64,000 nucleotides of DNA. It comes from Rhodocollybia butyracea (Eukaryota > Basidiomycota > Agaricomycetes > Agaricales > Omphalotaceae). Position 1 is the stretch's first letter. Every line of letters begins with the position of its first letter. A program made the translations under genes and the position numbers. The stretch covers positions 1 through 64,000 of the forward strand of contig JADNRY010000248.1 of the NCBI GenBank assembly GCA_015501585.1, written 5' to 3'. The notes under the pieces are model-generated. The model ran no database searches, had not been told where the DNA came from, and worked only from the letters and a program-made list of their open reading frames with translations. Positions 24,250 to 36,180 of this stretch are shown here, one piece after another.

Positions 24250-24620
24250 TGTGCAATGTGTACTAGTTAGGAAATGCTGCGGAATGACTAGATTTGAGTC
24301 ATAACTGCGGAAATACTGCGGATGAGTCAGTCTGACTATGTAATGCTGTGCAATGACTAATATTGAGTCATGTATGCGGAACCGTAGTTGACTCAGATAT
24401 CTGGCTGTGCAATGACTGATATTTAGTCATTGATGTAAAGAGGCTATGCAATGATGTCATAGCTGTGGAGCAGTGATGTGATATCATAACTGCGGAGCAA
24501 TGGAATGACATCATGATTGTGGAGTAGCAAGATGACATCATAGTTGTGGAGCTAGAATGATGTCATGACTGTGCAGACTGTGCAGTGACTGTTAAAGATC
24601 ATTCTGGTGTTCTGGAAGAA
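24250..24620. repeat. second hairpin array (ATGACT/AGTCAT and ATGATGTCAT units)
   Basis: Stems ATGACT/AGTCAT with six- to seven-nt loops (GATTTG-, ATATT- type) recur three times at 24285-24430. The near-palindromes ATGATGTCAT and ATGACATCAT then recur to 24570. They are separated by a spacer of the type CTGCGGAGCAA or CTGTGCAA. It is noncoding. Confidence 0.65.
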
Positions 24621-24782
24621 TGTGTGCAGCATTAACCCAAATGGTGTTGAATAACTAATGAATGTAAAATGTTAAGTAGAAGTATTAATGATAGTGTTCA
24701 TAGTTGGTTACAGAAGAAAAAAGATTGGGTGTATAGGATTTAGATCCGGGTCATAACACAGGTTGGCTACTAAACCATGGTA

Positions 24783-26607
24783 TTAAACCTGATTATGAGG
24801 ATTGAGAGCCTCGGTACGAGCCGAAAATCGAATAAGTCCAAAAATCAAGACTGTTGGCATGAAAAAACTAACTGTAGCCACCGCACAGACCAGCATATAG
24901 GCAAACATTCTGACAAAAAATAGGAGGTGGGATAGTTGCTGCAATGCAACACTGGCGTCAGCGGCAAAAATTTTTGGGTGACAAAGTGTGCACTCACTGA
25001 GGAAAGTCCCTGGGATCTCCCTTGTCGCAGTACACACTGGTATTCAATATCAGAGGTGGACGTTTGCCTCTGTTCCAGATCTTGGTTGTTTTTCCCCAAA
25101 CCCTCACTCAACTGACATGCGGAATCATCCACTCATCCTGGCTCCCCCAAACCAGCATCCGTTTGCGTCGACTGGTGGTGAAGTTTTCTGTACTCCGCTG
25201 GAATATTGACTCGGGCTTCTTCTGCAAAATTTTGGGTAGACTGATCTAATTTCGCACGCTGTTTCATGCGTTCCTTAATTCATCAGGGTGACAAGGGTGC
25301 AGGCTTAAGCTTCCAATCGCTTTCTCCAGAAGCCACGAACTGGAGTGATATAAGATCTGAGGAGCCATCGTACGCGTGCCTATCTGTGACACTTACAGTC
25401 CTGGATTCAGATGGTCTAGAATATAGCTCTGCATTCTGACCAGGGAGCCAGGCTGAGGGCTACATATCGTGAGTGAGTGATTGATTAACTGCATGGTTGA
25501 AGCTCATCTGTAATTACGCACTGATGATTCGTGAGTCTCGGAGGCAGTCTATGAAATAATGAAACTAGTTGCAAATATATCATGAAGCAAGACTTACCTG
25601 TCCACTGAAGCTAGGAGTAAAAACTGAATCAAAATGACAAGAAACTAAACCCAACTTGAAGCTCCGTGTTCTTGATTGCATCGTGGTATTCCTGAAGAGA
25701 AGGCGCTTCCTTCCTCCAAGATATTACTACCAGCATAAGAACAATAGAAATCCGAGGCCTACCGCTAATTCATCTGGGATGAAAACGGTCCTCCATTGAG
25801 CCGCTGGAGCACTGGTGACTTCCTGCAAAGAATTGTCAACAAAAAATGAGACGTAGAGAGATGTTCTTGCCTCTTTGGGTTTCGTGCGACTTGCGCCCAA
25901 CATTTTCTAGGAAACAACGGAAACAATGGAGGCGATTATAAAGTTATTGAGGATGCTAGCACACACTCACCTGTTTTGGCATCACATTGTCTGCGTCAGT
26001 CTACAAGAACAGCGAGCACACCTATGTCAGCAGAAAGATATAAAGAAGCATTGTTATACTTACCTCTTCTGGTTGTGCTTGTACAATTGCGGACTATAAT
26101 CTTCTCAAAACCAGACAATATTGCGTGTATTAACGCGTTTGCTTGCCTCTTTTGGTGTCTGATCGTCTGGTTCAGGTTCCTGTGAAGGGGGGGGGAATGG
26201 GCACTTGACACATGTTAGAGACGGAATTGGGTCACTTACCACCTCTTCTATATCCGCATTTATAGACGTAGACTATAACCTTGTCAAAACACGATCTGGA
26301 AAGCAATGAGCCTAACCTCTTGGCTTTCGGGATAGTCCGAGGCTTTGGGAGGCAGAAAACTATCTTGAGGTAGAGAAATTTGTGCAAAATCCTCGACAAT
26401 GTCGTGCTGGTTTGGTTCAAAGCAATGAGCAACCGTGAGCTATTCGAACATGTAATCTTACTACCGGACTCGTTGCCCTGTCTGAAGGATCTACCGCTGG
26501 CTATGGAAGATATATCGTGTAATCGACTGTAGAAATTAGTATAGGCCCACCTCGAAAGATGGGTTATCTGGATCCATTGTGGAATTTGGGGCGATGGCAC
26601 TCGACAT
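24783..26607 (-). CDS. hypothetical multi-exon protein with C-terminal hydrophobic segment
   Basis: Read on the minus strand, ATG at 26607 begins MSSAIAPNSTMDPDNPSFE. A chain of very short exons separated by GT-AG introns follows: HDIVEDFAQISLPQDSFLPP, INADIEEV, EPEPDDQTPKEANALI, KMLGASRTKPKE, EVTSAPAAQWRTVFIPDE, EYHDAIKNTELQ. Further exons include MKQRAKLDQSTQNFAEEAR. The last ORF, 25037-24783, ends with a strongly hydrophobic stretch (FAYMLVCAVATVSFFMPTVL) and a short polar tail. No family was recognised. Exon joins in the middle (25250-25560) are uncertain. Confidence 0.45.
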
Positions 26608-26808
26608 TTATTATAATTAAGTGATCAATCCATGCGCTTAACATGCGTTGCTCTTAACACGTGACTCGCATGACGCTAAAGCACGTGATGGGCAAAATGA
26701 ACTTTGAACTTCGACTTAATTCCTCTATTAGTATCTGAGCCAAACTTTGGGGTAAGACTCTAAAAGTTCTCGCACTACTACTACTTGCCATTATACGTCA
26801 GATTAAGA

Positions 26809-29800
26809 TGCCCAAAACCGAAGCACAGAAAGCAAGTCAAAAAAAATGGAAACAGAAAGCGATGCGAGAGTAAAAGCTTACCTTTGACCGAAAGTGCCGG
26901 AGTGCTAACACGATCGTAAGTAAAACAAAAGCTACATGTATAAGGCAGCAAAACAAAAGAGCAAATGCCAACTATTATTGGTAAGTAAAAGCTTTCGTTC
27001 CTGGAGTAATTAACATGATGAAAACCCCGGACACAGTAAGCTCAAGGCTACCGCGCCTACAGATGTCACTGCTTCACAGACCTTGACATACGAAAATATT
27101 GACCTGATGCAAACCCAAATGCCTTCAGTGGAGGTTGGTCTTACTTTGAGTGTTTCGTTTTATCCAAATGACGATTTCTTAGTTTGAAAACTCATCTTAT
27201 CGTCATGAATTTGAGACAACACGTTACGCCAAACAAGAGGAATATCAAGCTCTAGAGTGTCACGGCAATTCTGAAGCAAGCCTTTTGAGATTACCTTCCA
27301 CTGATCACGCGAGCTCATTTTCTGTCCAAAACCATGGAGATTTCAAAGTAATTCCTGGGCATCATGGTGGTTTTGGACCTGCATCATCGAGACGACCTTC
27401 AGTTGATTACTTGCGCGGGTGGGGCGCTCCAAATGGCTTTCGGTAAGCTGGTGACTATGAAGTCAGGTCATTGAATGAGCCTGGGCAGTCGGGGCTCAGT
27501 CAAAATCATGGGGATCTCGAGCCAAAGTCATTCTCCAGCCATAACAAGTGGATGCAGTCTGTCGATCACAGAACATCATCGTCATTTAATAATTACTATG
27601 CAGCCACTTCCCCTGACTACATCCCAAGTACACAGTCAATTTCCCCTGTCATGAATCACAATTCATCTTCATTCATGACTGGAGACTCTCCTCAACCACA
27701 TTTTCGCATGAAACATTACTACGATCCAGTCCGAGATATAGATGATCACCCATCAGACAAGATTGAATCCATGGGTTTCGGCAGCTCGTCCATTAGTCAC
27801 TTTGTCCAGTCTCCAAAACCCACCCAGAGTTTACCTTTTCAAGATGTTCCTGTCAATATTAGCGATGGTCCTATGTTGGATTTGGCATCGCCTTTGCCGA
27901 TCCATGCCCATACCCATGTTACACTTGGTGAAAAACTCCACTTATCGACGTCTCGATGCACACCGAGCTTGTCAGATCCTTCAACATCACATTTAGAGAC
28001 CGAGTTGGATGCCTCACTCTTTGTTGATCCTACTGAAACTGCTCCTATCCTTTCCAATGTGGCAGAACCCATACTGTCAACCTCAACCGTTCCTTTCATC
28101 CTTGAGACTGAATCTGTGGGTCCAGGTTCAGTGGTTGTACAATTGCACGAAATTTTCGGCTCTGATTCAATGCTCACTCCAACTCCAGATTCTCCCATCT
28201 CTACATCTCACCTCCGATTGTGCGGTCGAATTCTCGTCCACCTACTACTCCAGTAGGCCTCATTATTACTCTGACCTGGTTTTTGAACCGACTGATTTTA
28301 CCGCCGAAATCCTGGGGTTGCACATGGGAGAGCAAGCAGAAATTCAAGTATGGCCAAATGGGTGGAAGACTATCTTACCAGAGTTAAGACACGAATCGCA
28401 TTCCGGAAATATTCTAGAGGCAGTAAGTGCTCCGATTACCAGTGAATCAGTGTTGACAGTAATTATAGGATGCCAAAGCGGTGAAGTGGATGGCGAATCC
28501 TGCAAATATAGCACCACCAGAGCAGTCAATTGTTCGTTATCTCGATGCCAAATCCTACAGTAGCCCGGCCTCCCTGATCAAAGATATCCGTAGCCTTATG
28601 GCGAAATCTTTTGTTGTCGTTCTTCCAAATGCAGTGGCGCCTGTGGGCCCAAGACAGTTAGACACGCTGGAAGATATTACCTATGTACTGGGAGCTGGCT
28701 CCAGTCAAGCTCAAGCTATCACCTACCATGGTAAAAATTGTTTTCAAATTCCAGAGACAATCTGTTAACGGCGTGGCACAGATATGGAGCTTAGGGCCAG
28801 GGACCCAGGACAACCTACATTCCTGCACGACATGAAACAACCAAGTAAGGTCCATATGCTTCTAGACTTCCCTGTTGCCATTGAAACTATTCCTCATCCC
28901 TTCCAGTACGTTGATGGGCTCTGACTGATGTAATGTGTTCACTCTTCTTATTAGCCTCCTAAATGATGGCAAGATTTCTGTGGAGCAAATGAACTCTGAT
29001 ATGTTGTATCGAGTGAGGAGTAAGCCGTCATATCTCTCGAATCACCTAGCTTCAAAATGGGGGTTGCTACACATGGCAGGCACTTTCACATACCCCCATA
29101 TAGACACCGCAGGTTATGCAGTTGGAGGACAGGTCACGGGTGACCGGAATGACCCCCAACCAAAGATCTGGGCTGGCTTGTCACTGAAGGATCCATCTAT
29201 GGCTAAGCTACCCATGGAGAAACTGGCTGAAAAATTCCAAGACGTGACTAGCATGATCGCCTCAAGTGCTGAAGAGTACCACCAATGGCTCAAAGGCTTC
29301 AAGAAAGCCAAGAACAATGCGAAAAAGGTTCCATTGTTTCCAACACAAGGCCCAGATACGTGGTCTGAGGTTTGGAATGTGGAGTTAATATATCTACGCC
29401 CTGGAGACATTTTGTAAGTTATTATGCCTACGCCAGTATCAAGCTAATAAATAACAGCTTTCAACCGCCCTCCATCCTTCATCTGGTCTACACACCTGCT
29501 CCATGTGTAGCTTTCAGTTCTCATTCCTATGGCTATGACACAATGCACTTGACAGAGACTGCGCGTCGCATTCAGCATCTCTCACGAGGTACCGTTACAA
29601 ACCAAGAACACATCGGCACCTACGAAACACTTGAACAAATGCTTCTGACGCTACATGGGCATACAGAACGAGGTAACTTTCTTGAATGCCTCCTTCAAAT
29701 GTATTCTGAATTGTTACTACATAGTGTTTTACAGACGAGCAATCGGCGCGCTCTGCTTGATGATTTTATTCCCCACTCAATACTTCAACAGGGAAGATCA

Positions 29801-30074
29801 AGAAGTGCTCGACGAAGCTTCAAAGATATACAAGGACATCGCTTGTGAAGTTGCCATTTTTGTGGCTGGCCATTACTTGGGTATACCACGGGGAGAGAAG
29901 AAGAAGTTTACTGAAGACGTGCTGGTAGACTATTTGTATGATGGAAATACGGACTACACAGATGCTGGTGTTTCGTTTACACTAGGAACCTTACTTACAG
30001 AAGAAACCAAGAAAATCTTCGTGCAGCGGGAAAAACGAGCCAAAAAGAAAAAAGAACCAAGGGCCAAGAAATAG
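26809..30074 (+). CDS. JmjC-like (cupin dioxygenase fold) protein
   Basis: The C-terminal half is well supported. DAKAVKWMANPANIAPPEQ (28470) leads through introns to a Met/Pro-rich exon (28782-28904) and HLLNDGKISVEQ. The cupin core follows: WGLLHMAGTFTYPHIDTAGY supplies the His-x-Asp pair, and the next exon supplies ILFQPPSILHLVYTPAPCVA with the distal His. The protein ends in a lysine-rich tail at 30074. This is the pattern of the JmjC-like 2-oxoglutarate/Fe(II) proteins expanded in agaricomycetes. The N-terminal part (26809-28260) is Ser/Pro-rich and begins with a basic segment (MPKTEAQKASQKKWK). It shows an in-frame TAA near 27443 and a frame change near 28200, so the front may be misread or decayed. 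Introns are 45-66 nt. Confidence 0.6.
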
Positions 30075-30215
30075 CATTTGTAGAATGTAGCTTATATCAA
30101 TTATGTTGTACACTTGTCAGCGCGTCACCATAATAAAGGCGTTTTCCTCCACCTTGCTCAAGCTTCCGTGACCACTCTGGTTTTCCCAAAAGATTTTGGC
30201 AACAAATATGCGTTT

Positions 30216-30317
30216 AGTCCTGAAGAGGAATCGAACCCCTGTCTACATAATATAATTGCTTGATTCTCTACAAGAAATAACAACGTCATGTTGTGTTAAT
30301 CACTACACCATCAGGAC
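30216..30317 (-). tRNA. tRNA-like gene with probable intron, isotype unresolved
   Basis: On the minus strand, acceptor arms GTCCTGA and TCAGGAC pair perfectly. A box: TGGTGTAGTGATTA with D-stem GTGT/ACAC. B box: GGTTCGATTCC, perfect consensus, in a T-arm AGGGG/CCTCT with one G-U pair. At 102 nt it is about 30 nt too long, implying an intron in the anticodon loop. Stem CATGA/TTATG (or ACATG/TATGT) closes that loop. I could not place U33 and the anticodon, so it may be a pseudogene. Confidence 0.55.
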
Positions 30318-30319
30318 AT

Positions 30320-30990
30320 ATTCCTCTTGAGGATATTTAGGTTTTTGACTGTTTGACCGGTTTGCTACGTTAGTTCTATAGATTTTATCTCAACAACATA
30401 TAAAGCCGAAGCAGTATCATCTAACTTTAGAAGGCTGACAAGAGACTGATCAGTTGATAGGAGGAGAATAGAAGGTGACTGGGAGATTGGGAGAAAACGG
30501 GAGACGGAGACGGCGAGGTGAGAGATCCCAACGTAACCGCAGCCTGACTTCTGCACAAGCCCCAAAACAAAGTCTGATATCTTAGTGAACAAGAAAATCA
30601 CCCAAATTACAATGACCTAGACCATCAGCGCTGACTTGAAGTAGAGTATTTCGGTGAACTGCGTGTACAACAAAATCGTTGTATTCGGAATTCAAAGGAA
30701 ACTTGACCCCGATAAGAGTATCCTCCCCTTCAAACTGCGAGCGAGTTCATGCAACCAACAACAGAATCTGCTCTTGCAAAACCACCTCCCATCTCGATGG
30801 GTAAACAGATATGTCAAATTGAATTAGAATGTTCTTCGCACCCAGACTCGCAGACTCTTGGAGGTGATCCAACGGGATATTTCATCGGCATGGAGAATTT
30901 TAATTTCAGCGACAGCTCTCAATATAAAGTAGTGTTGTTTGCGAGTATTTATGAGCAGATATTGAGGAATAAATGTTGGCCCAATGCAGT
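30320..30990. other. intergenic
   Basis: No gene recognised. An 82-codon plus ORF at 30749-30997 has no family features. Confidence 0.5.
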
Positions 30991-30993
30991 GGT

Positions 30994-32437
30994 CTAACAC
31001 ACATGATAAAGATAGTCTTGTACATGAAGCTTTACTAACTGTGACTTACCCAGTCGCTGTCTGTTGAGTTTCCAACAGACTGCTTTGTGATTTGCATGCC
31101 AATCTTCCTTTTGACAAAAACGTCCACAATAGCCTACAGCCTGAGATCCACTACAAAGCTTCGAGCGATGAAAACGACCAGTTTGGCTACACTGTAAAAT
31201 CCAAGTACATGAAGCGAGAAACCTTATATTAATGTGATTGAGCACTTACATTCTCATTGCTACATGTCTCCAACACTTTGCTGTGACACTGAGAACGCAT
31301 GGATGCACCCTTCGAGTCATATGCTACCCTCTGTAAGTGATGCCAAAGGGCAACACAGACTGGAGATGCTAGGTGGCTACTGATATTTGGGGACCTGATG
31401 TTTGTGATACACCTATGGACCTTACATGCAACATGCTCATAGGCAGAAAGTTGGAGAACGATGGTCAGAATCCCACAAATGGCATCACATATCTGGGGAC
31501 TGATTGATTCAATGGCCGGTCGGTCCTGGTTGTCAGAGTGGTGCAAATGATCAAGCCAAGTCAGGGTCTTGGGCAAAAGGTATAGAATATGGACATTAAG
31601 TGCGTGCAATGTCCACTTTGGACCACCAGACATCAGAAACAGAAAGAACTTGGCTGTGAGCTGAACAGCCGATAAGAACTGGGATTCGGGGAATTTTATC
31701 TGGTGAGCCCATACGCGGCGCATACAGCTCATCAAAGATCTAGATGTATCTAGTGTCTGCCCTTGAAAAAAATGTGATCCAGTTATGACTAGTAGGAGTC
31801 CCTGACTTTTCATCTGATGATGCGAAGCAGAACTCCAATTGCTGAACTCGTGGGAGGCCTTTATCCACACCTTGAAAAGAGAAAAGCCTGAGAGAGAGGG
31901 GCAAACTTCTGTCACCACCTGTGGCAAGTCTTTGAGGTGCGGCCTCTTCTCGTAAACATCAATGAAGAATCAAGCAAAAAAATCGACTATAGCCTCAAGC
32001 ACCGGCGCTTCCCAGGGTATTATGAGGGCAAAGACCCACGTTTGGGCTAATACCTCGATGATACCCGGGGTGTACTCTAGCTGGACTGTAAAATGCCAGT
32101 TTTCGGATGGAGAGGAGTTGCCAATAGTGATATCTAGAAAATCATAGATGACTACTATGAATTGGCCCCAAGTATCGAGGACAATCTTGTTGACAATTCT
32201 ACTGGGGTCTTTGTAATGATCCATCGTGCGTAGAAGAGCGATGATCCAAGGGGAAATCTTGGGCCAGTGCACCTTCACCAGATTATAGCGACTTTGGAAG
32301 CTGGGGATTGGCGATAAATAGGCAGACAGCACCCTGATTGTTGCAAGTACCTGATCCACTTCAGTGGGAAGAGGACACGTGCAATCCATGTTAGGAGGAG
32401 GAATAGATTCAATGTGATGAGGTGATGTGGTAGCCAT
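30994..32437 (-). pseudogene. MYND zinc-finger protein, one in-frame stop
   Basis: Minus strand. The N-terminal exon starts MATTSPHHIES (ATG at 32437) and continues as an all-helical region (PKISPWIIALLRTMDH, DTWGQFIVVIYDFLD). At 31970-31972 a TGA interrupts an otherwise continuous frame (VLEAIVDFFA, stop, FFIDVYEKRPHLKDLPQ). The frame then runs to CSNEN, a short intron, and the C-terminal MYND finger: CSQTGRFHRSKLCSGSQ, YCGRFCQKEDWHANHKAVCW, stop at 30994. The overall plan (long helical region, MYND near the C-terminus) is a common basidiomycete family with unknown partners. The TGA fits CGA to TGA decay; one sequencing error would also explain it. Confidence 0.65.
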
Positions 32438-32573
32438 GTAAAAAATCTGAATGCAAAGATGGTGGTTATTGGAGAGTCCTGTGTATTTTGACGTGAAGCA
32501 TATCTCATATAACTTAAACGGTAGCCTAACAGAGCCGCCTCCACTTGAGAATGCAGACTGATTAGCTGATTGT

Positions 32574-33545
32574 TTGATAAGCACTTGGTCTGACTGTCAT
32601 GCTGGTTCTGATGAATTTACTTCCATTAGAAAGACTGAGATGGCCAACCATGTCTATCAAGAGATATTGCGAAGTAAGTACATTAACAAGGCTCAGCCGG
32701 TGGAGATATGTATCAGTCATCAGGCAGATGGGATTCGGTTTTGTGTATTGACGAATGAAATTCATCTTCAGCAACCATCATGGCTTTCACTGATTGCCAC
32801 CTCGTGCTGTGGTGGAAGTTACGTCCACTAAGCCATTAACATTGTACGAAACACAAGATGTATCCTACAACTGGCCCACCCTACCCTACCCTCTGTCTAT
32901 CATAACGGCGGACAATGGAGATCTGAAGATCAAGATTAACAGATCTCGGGAAGCCTCGGCTCATGAAGGCGTCTGGTACTTATCAGCCTCCTCAAATTTT
33001 TTCTTTCTGAATGTCCCGTGCGATCAATATATGTAGCGAAAAACGAAGAACATTAACATTTTCTTTCGCACCCACAATTTTACTTCTTTTATTATCCATG
33101 GACGCTAGTTGTCCCTCAGCAAATATGAAATACACCAATCCAACTCGACAGTTCACTCGATAGTTAACGGACCTTTGTGTGGCAAGGCAAATGGAAACAG
33201 GAATGCACCAAGCTTGAATCCAGAACTCTCTTCCAACCGTTATGCAGCAGTAGGCAGAGGCAGATGACCTCTTGGATGTCCTGCAGCAATTCAATGATAT
33301 TATTGATGCAGGCGCGCTTTGGGACGCTTTGGCTCTTACTTATCAGCGATCAGGTGACAGAGATTAGATATCCGGCCACTGTGCCGCGCCGCATTTTCAA
33401 CATTTCTCATTCTTAGTCTGTTATTGTTTCTCGTTTTTCAGTTTGTTCTTTTGGTTCGACTAAAAGAAAAACTTTCACCCACTCAAGCATCAGGTAATAC
33501 AGCTGCAAAGATTTGTTCATCATCTAAATCCTTTCACCTTATAAG
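32574..33545. other. no recognisable gene
   Basis: Plus ORFs at 32574-32831, 32794-33036 and 33177-33416 overlap in different frames and carry no family signature. The last 100 nt are likely 5' flank of the next gene. Confidence 0.5.
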
Positions 33546-33550
33546 ACACA

Positions 33551-35903
33551 ATGGAGTATCGCATTGCAACCTGTAAACCAGACATGAAACCTTCCATCCA
33601 CGCCTTAATCGAAGTCAAAGCTGAATCTCTACATGATTCCGTTCCACCTCGAGTTTTCACGTTTGTTGGTCCAAAACCTCACAATTACCCGATGGTTCCT
33701 CCTGAAACTCAACCTCCAGATCCCGATTATCATGCCCTAGCTCTGCCTCGTTTTGATCTACCTGGTTGGTTCGTCTCTTCTCTGCCTTTCTTGGGGTTTG
33801 CACCTAGCTCCAATCCTTTTAAATGTCAATTTCTACAATGTCTTGATTACAACATTGACATGTTGCCCATTGAATTGCATCACGAAAGTGGCTGTTACAT
33901 TCTCAATCCATCTTTGAGAGACGACTGGGATTCCTTAGAACGGAATATGAGAGCTTTCCTTGGCGCATGCAGGCACGTTAATCCCCTAGGATTAACCCAT
34001 GATTTCCGGTTCTGGTTCTATCCTCAACAATTTGGATATTGCTTCGCTTGGGAGACAGAGAAACTGGCTCGATGGGCGGCGTCGAGATCTCGGCAAGCTT
34101 TCATTCTGCTGATAGCGGCCATATCCTTCTTTCTTAAAATGCTGTATCATATGGAAAAGAAGTGGGTTGCACTGTTTGAGAATTGTACAACTCAATTACC
34201 TGACCCAAATCCATTTTGGAGCGCGAGGCAGAATGAGTACGCCAAACTTTGTTGTGGACTGGTTCCTTCGAAATTCGAATGGCAGGAGTGTTTGCAAAAA
34301 GAGACATCCATTAGCTCGGAGTGGCTTTCTTACTTTTACCAAATCATGGAAATGCCAATGGCGGGGGTCTTCATGAACGTCAACGACCGCAGTTGCATTC
34401 CGCTGATTCCTGTGTTTCTTGAGGCTAATATGCCTTTGGTGCTGTGCTGGGGTACTCTAGAAACATGGTACAAATCAGAACTACCAAAAGCGTTGGCTCT
34501 GCTTATTTCTGCACCAAATTTGTCCAATGTTAAGTCTAACGTTGCTCCTTATGTCTTCCTGTCCGTCGTTATGGATGTCTCACGTGTCGCAAATCCTGGG
34601 CTATGCATTCCCCGAGTCACAGGTGGAACTCAACCACGTGCAAATGAAAACATTCATACATTCATCAAGCGTCAAGAGGAGCATAGGATAAAATCTATAG
34701 CCTCTGAGACTCCTGTCAACCGCCAGTCTTGACTACAACAAGAAGCAAATGCCCAGAAAGACCAACCTCCCGGCCGGAGAGGGCTTGTGTCTATTATTGG
34801 GATCTGGTTGAGGGAGTGAGAGTTCCGAACGGTGTGCTGCAGGCAGAGGAACTACAAAAGTATTTGGGAAAGATATGGACCTAACCGGCGACACTATGAT
34901 TCTGTGGCTGATGAATGGGAGGTGTCCACAGATCTAGATCCAAACGATAGTTATGAGCCAGGCTTTGATGATGAGGAAGATGACATCTTTTGTCCAACAG
35001 ACGATGTTCTCGATCATACTGCTGGGTGTACCTCATCCCAGTCTTATATTGACCGCCTTCATGGCCAGACACAAGTCCCGACAAGTGTCGTGCTGTTTTA
35101 CGATGCTGTTGATGACATTGCCTTCCATCGTTTCGGTTTCATCGCTCCTGCTCCTCTCCCCTCTGACCGTCCAGTGGTCCTTTCCACAAAGGTATGGGGG
35201 CAGATATTAGATATGCTTGGATCAGGGCATCCTCCAAAACCTCCAATTCATAACCCTGCCTCCGAACACCAGATGTGTACATTTTTCTTCGACTTACTAC
35301 GTGCGAAGGATATCTCTGAGGTACCACAATTCTGTGATCTGGTGAATACTAAATTCAGCCCTGTTCCCCCTTTCAAGATTGATTTCATATCCGGCTACTT
35401 CCTAATTCAAGCTCAAGAGGCATCAGATGATGAACCCTTCGTGCTTGGTATTCCAAATGCCTCTACTATTCTCGAAATTGCAAGGAGAAAATGGGGGCCT
35501 AAAACCATCGACATTATGAAAGGCTTGCTCAAGGAGGGAATCCCATTCAAAACCTTGGTACCTTACAGTCACCCTCAGAAATATATAGCACCTCCGGTGA
35601 GAAGAGTCAGCGCATTAGGCATTGGCCCTGCTGGATTTTCGCCCAGAATAGAAGACTACCACGCTTATGAACACTGCTGCAATGAATACCTTTGCTCAGC
35701 CAGAGGGCAAGCAGCGCTTCTGAGGGTGGCCTTATCGCTCGACTTGGCCGAGATATCGTCAATGAAAATGATGTTTTCGATGGACCGACAGAGAGTGCTC
35801 TCACAGGAAGCGAGAAAGTGTTTTGCTTATCGGAATCGACACAAAACCATGCGTTCTGGGATGACCAGCTTACTGAAGAAGAAATAGACCTCGTTTGCGG
35901 CAC
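33551..35903 (+). pseudogene. agaricomycete repeated-family gene, 5' part, truncated by LTR element
   Basis: Large protein of unknown function. The open frame 33551-34732 (393 codons; WYKSELPKALALLISAPNLS, RANENIHTFIKRQEEHR) ends at a TGA (34730-34732) where the family has an Arg codon. The frame continues LQQEANAQKDQPPGRRG, shifts twice around 34775 and 34840, and resumes as NYKSIWERYGPNRRHYDSVA, DEWEVSTDLDPND and so on to 35730. One more shift gives GGLIARLGRDIVNENDVFDG and AFWDDQLTEEEIDLVCG. There the LTR at 35904 c uts it. The missing C-terminus is at 23282-22921 on the other strand. No catalytic motif recognised. Confidence 0.75.
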
Positions 35904-36156
35904 TGTAACGCCTCCGCCTCTCCATAATCACCACTGACCGTATCCGGCGATACGGTCATCCTAGACGCCGCCGATAGACCAAACAGTCTATCTTATCATT
36001 CTATTTATTATTAATTATATAATAAATCCGTTACTATAAGTATCATACGATTACTTAAGAGTCTAGTTAGTCTTTTACACCGTCGTACACACAATAGTAT
36101 CCTATTTGTTGTGTTCACCGGTGTTCTTAAGGACTTTGCCCATAGGGCGCGTTATA
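35904..36156 (+). repeat. 5' LTR of the gag-only element
   Basis: Starts TGTAACGCC, ends GCGCGTTATA. It holds a 10-bp hairpin, TGACCGTATC (35935-35944) with GATACGGTCA (35949-35958). A second hairpin, at 35973-35992, is one base short of perfect because CG became CA; the 3' LTR and the solo LTR keep GATAGACC/GGTCTATC. Confidence 0.9.
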
Positions 36157-36180
36157 CTTTTTTGAACATCAAAAAATTAC

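Noticed and set aside
27471..28256. Stand-alone 261-codon gene
   Set aside because: It is one exon or partial frame of the JmjC-like gene; the downstream exons continue in another frame.
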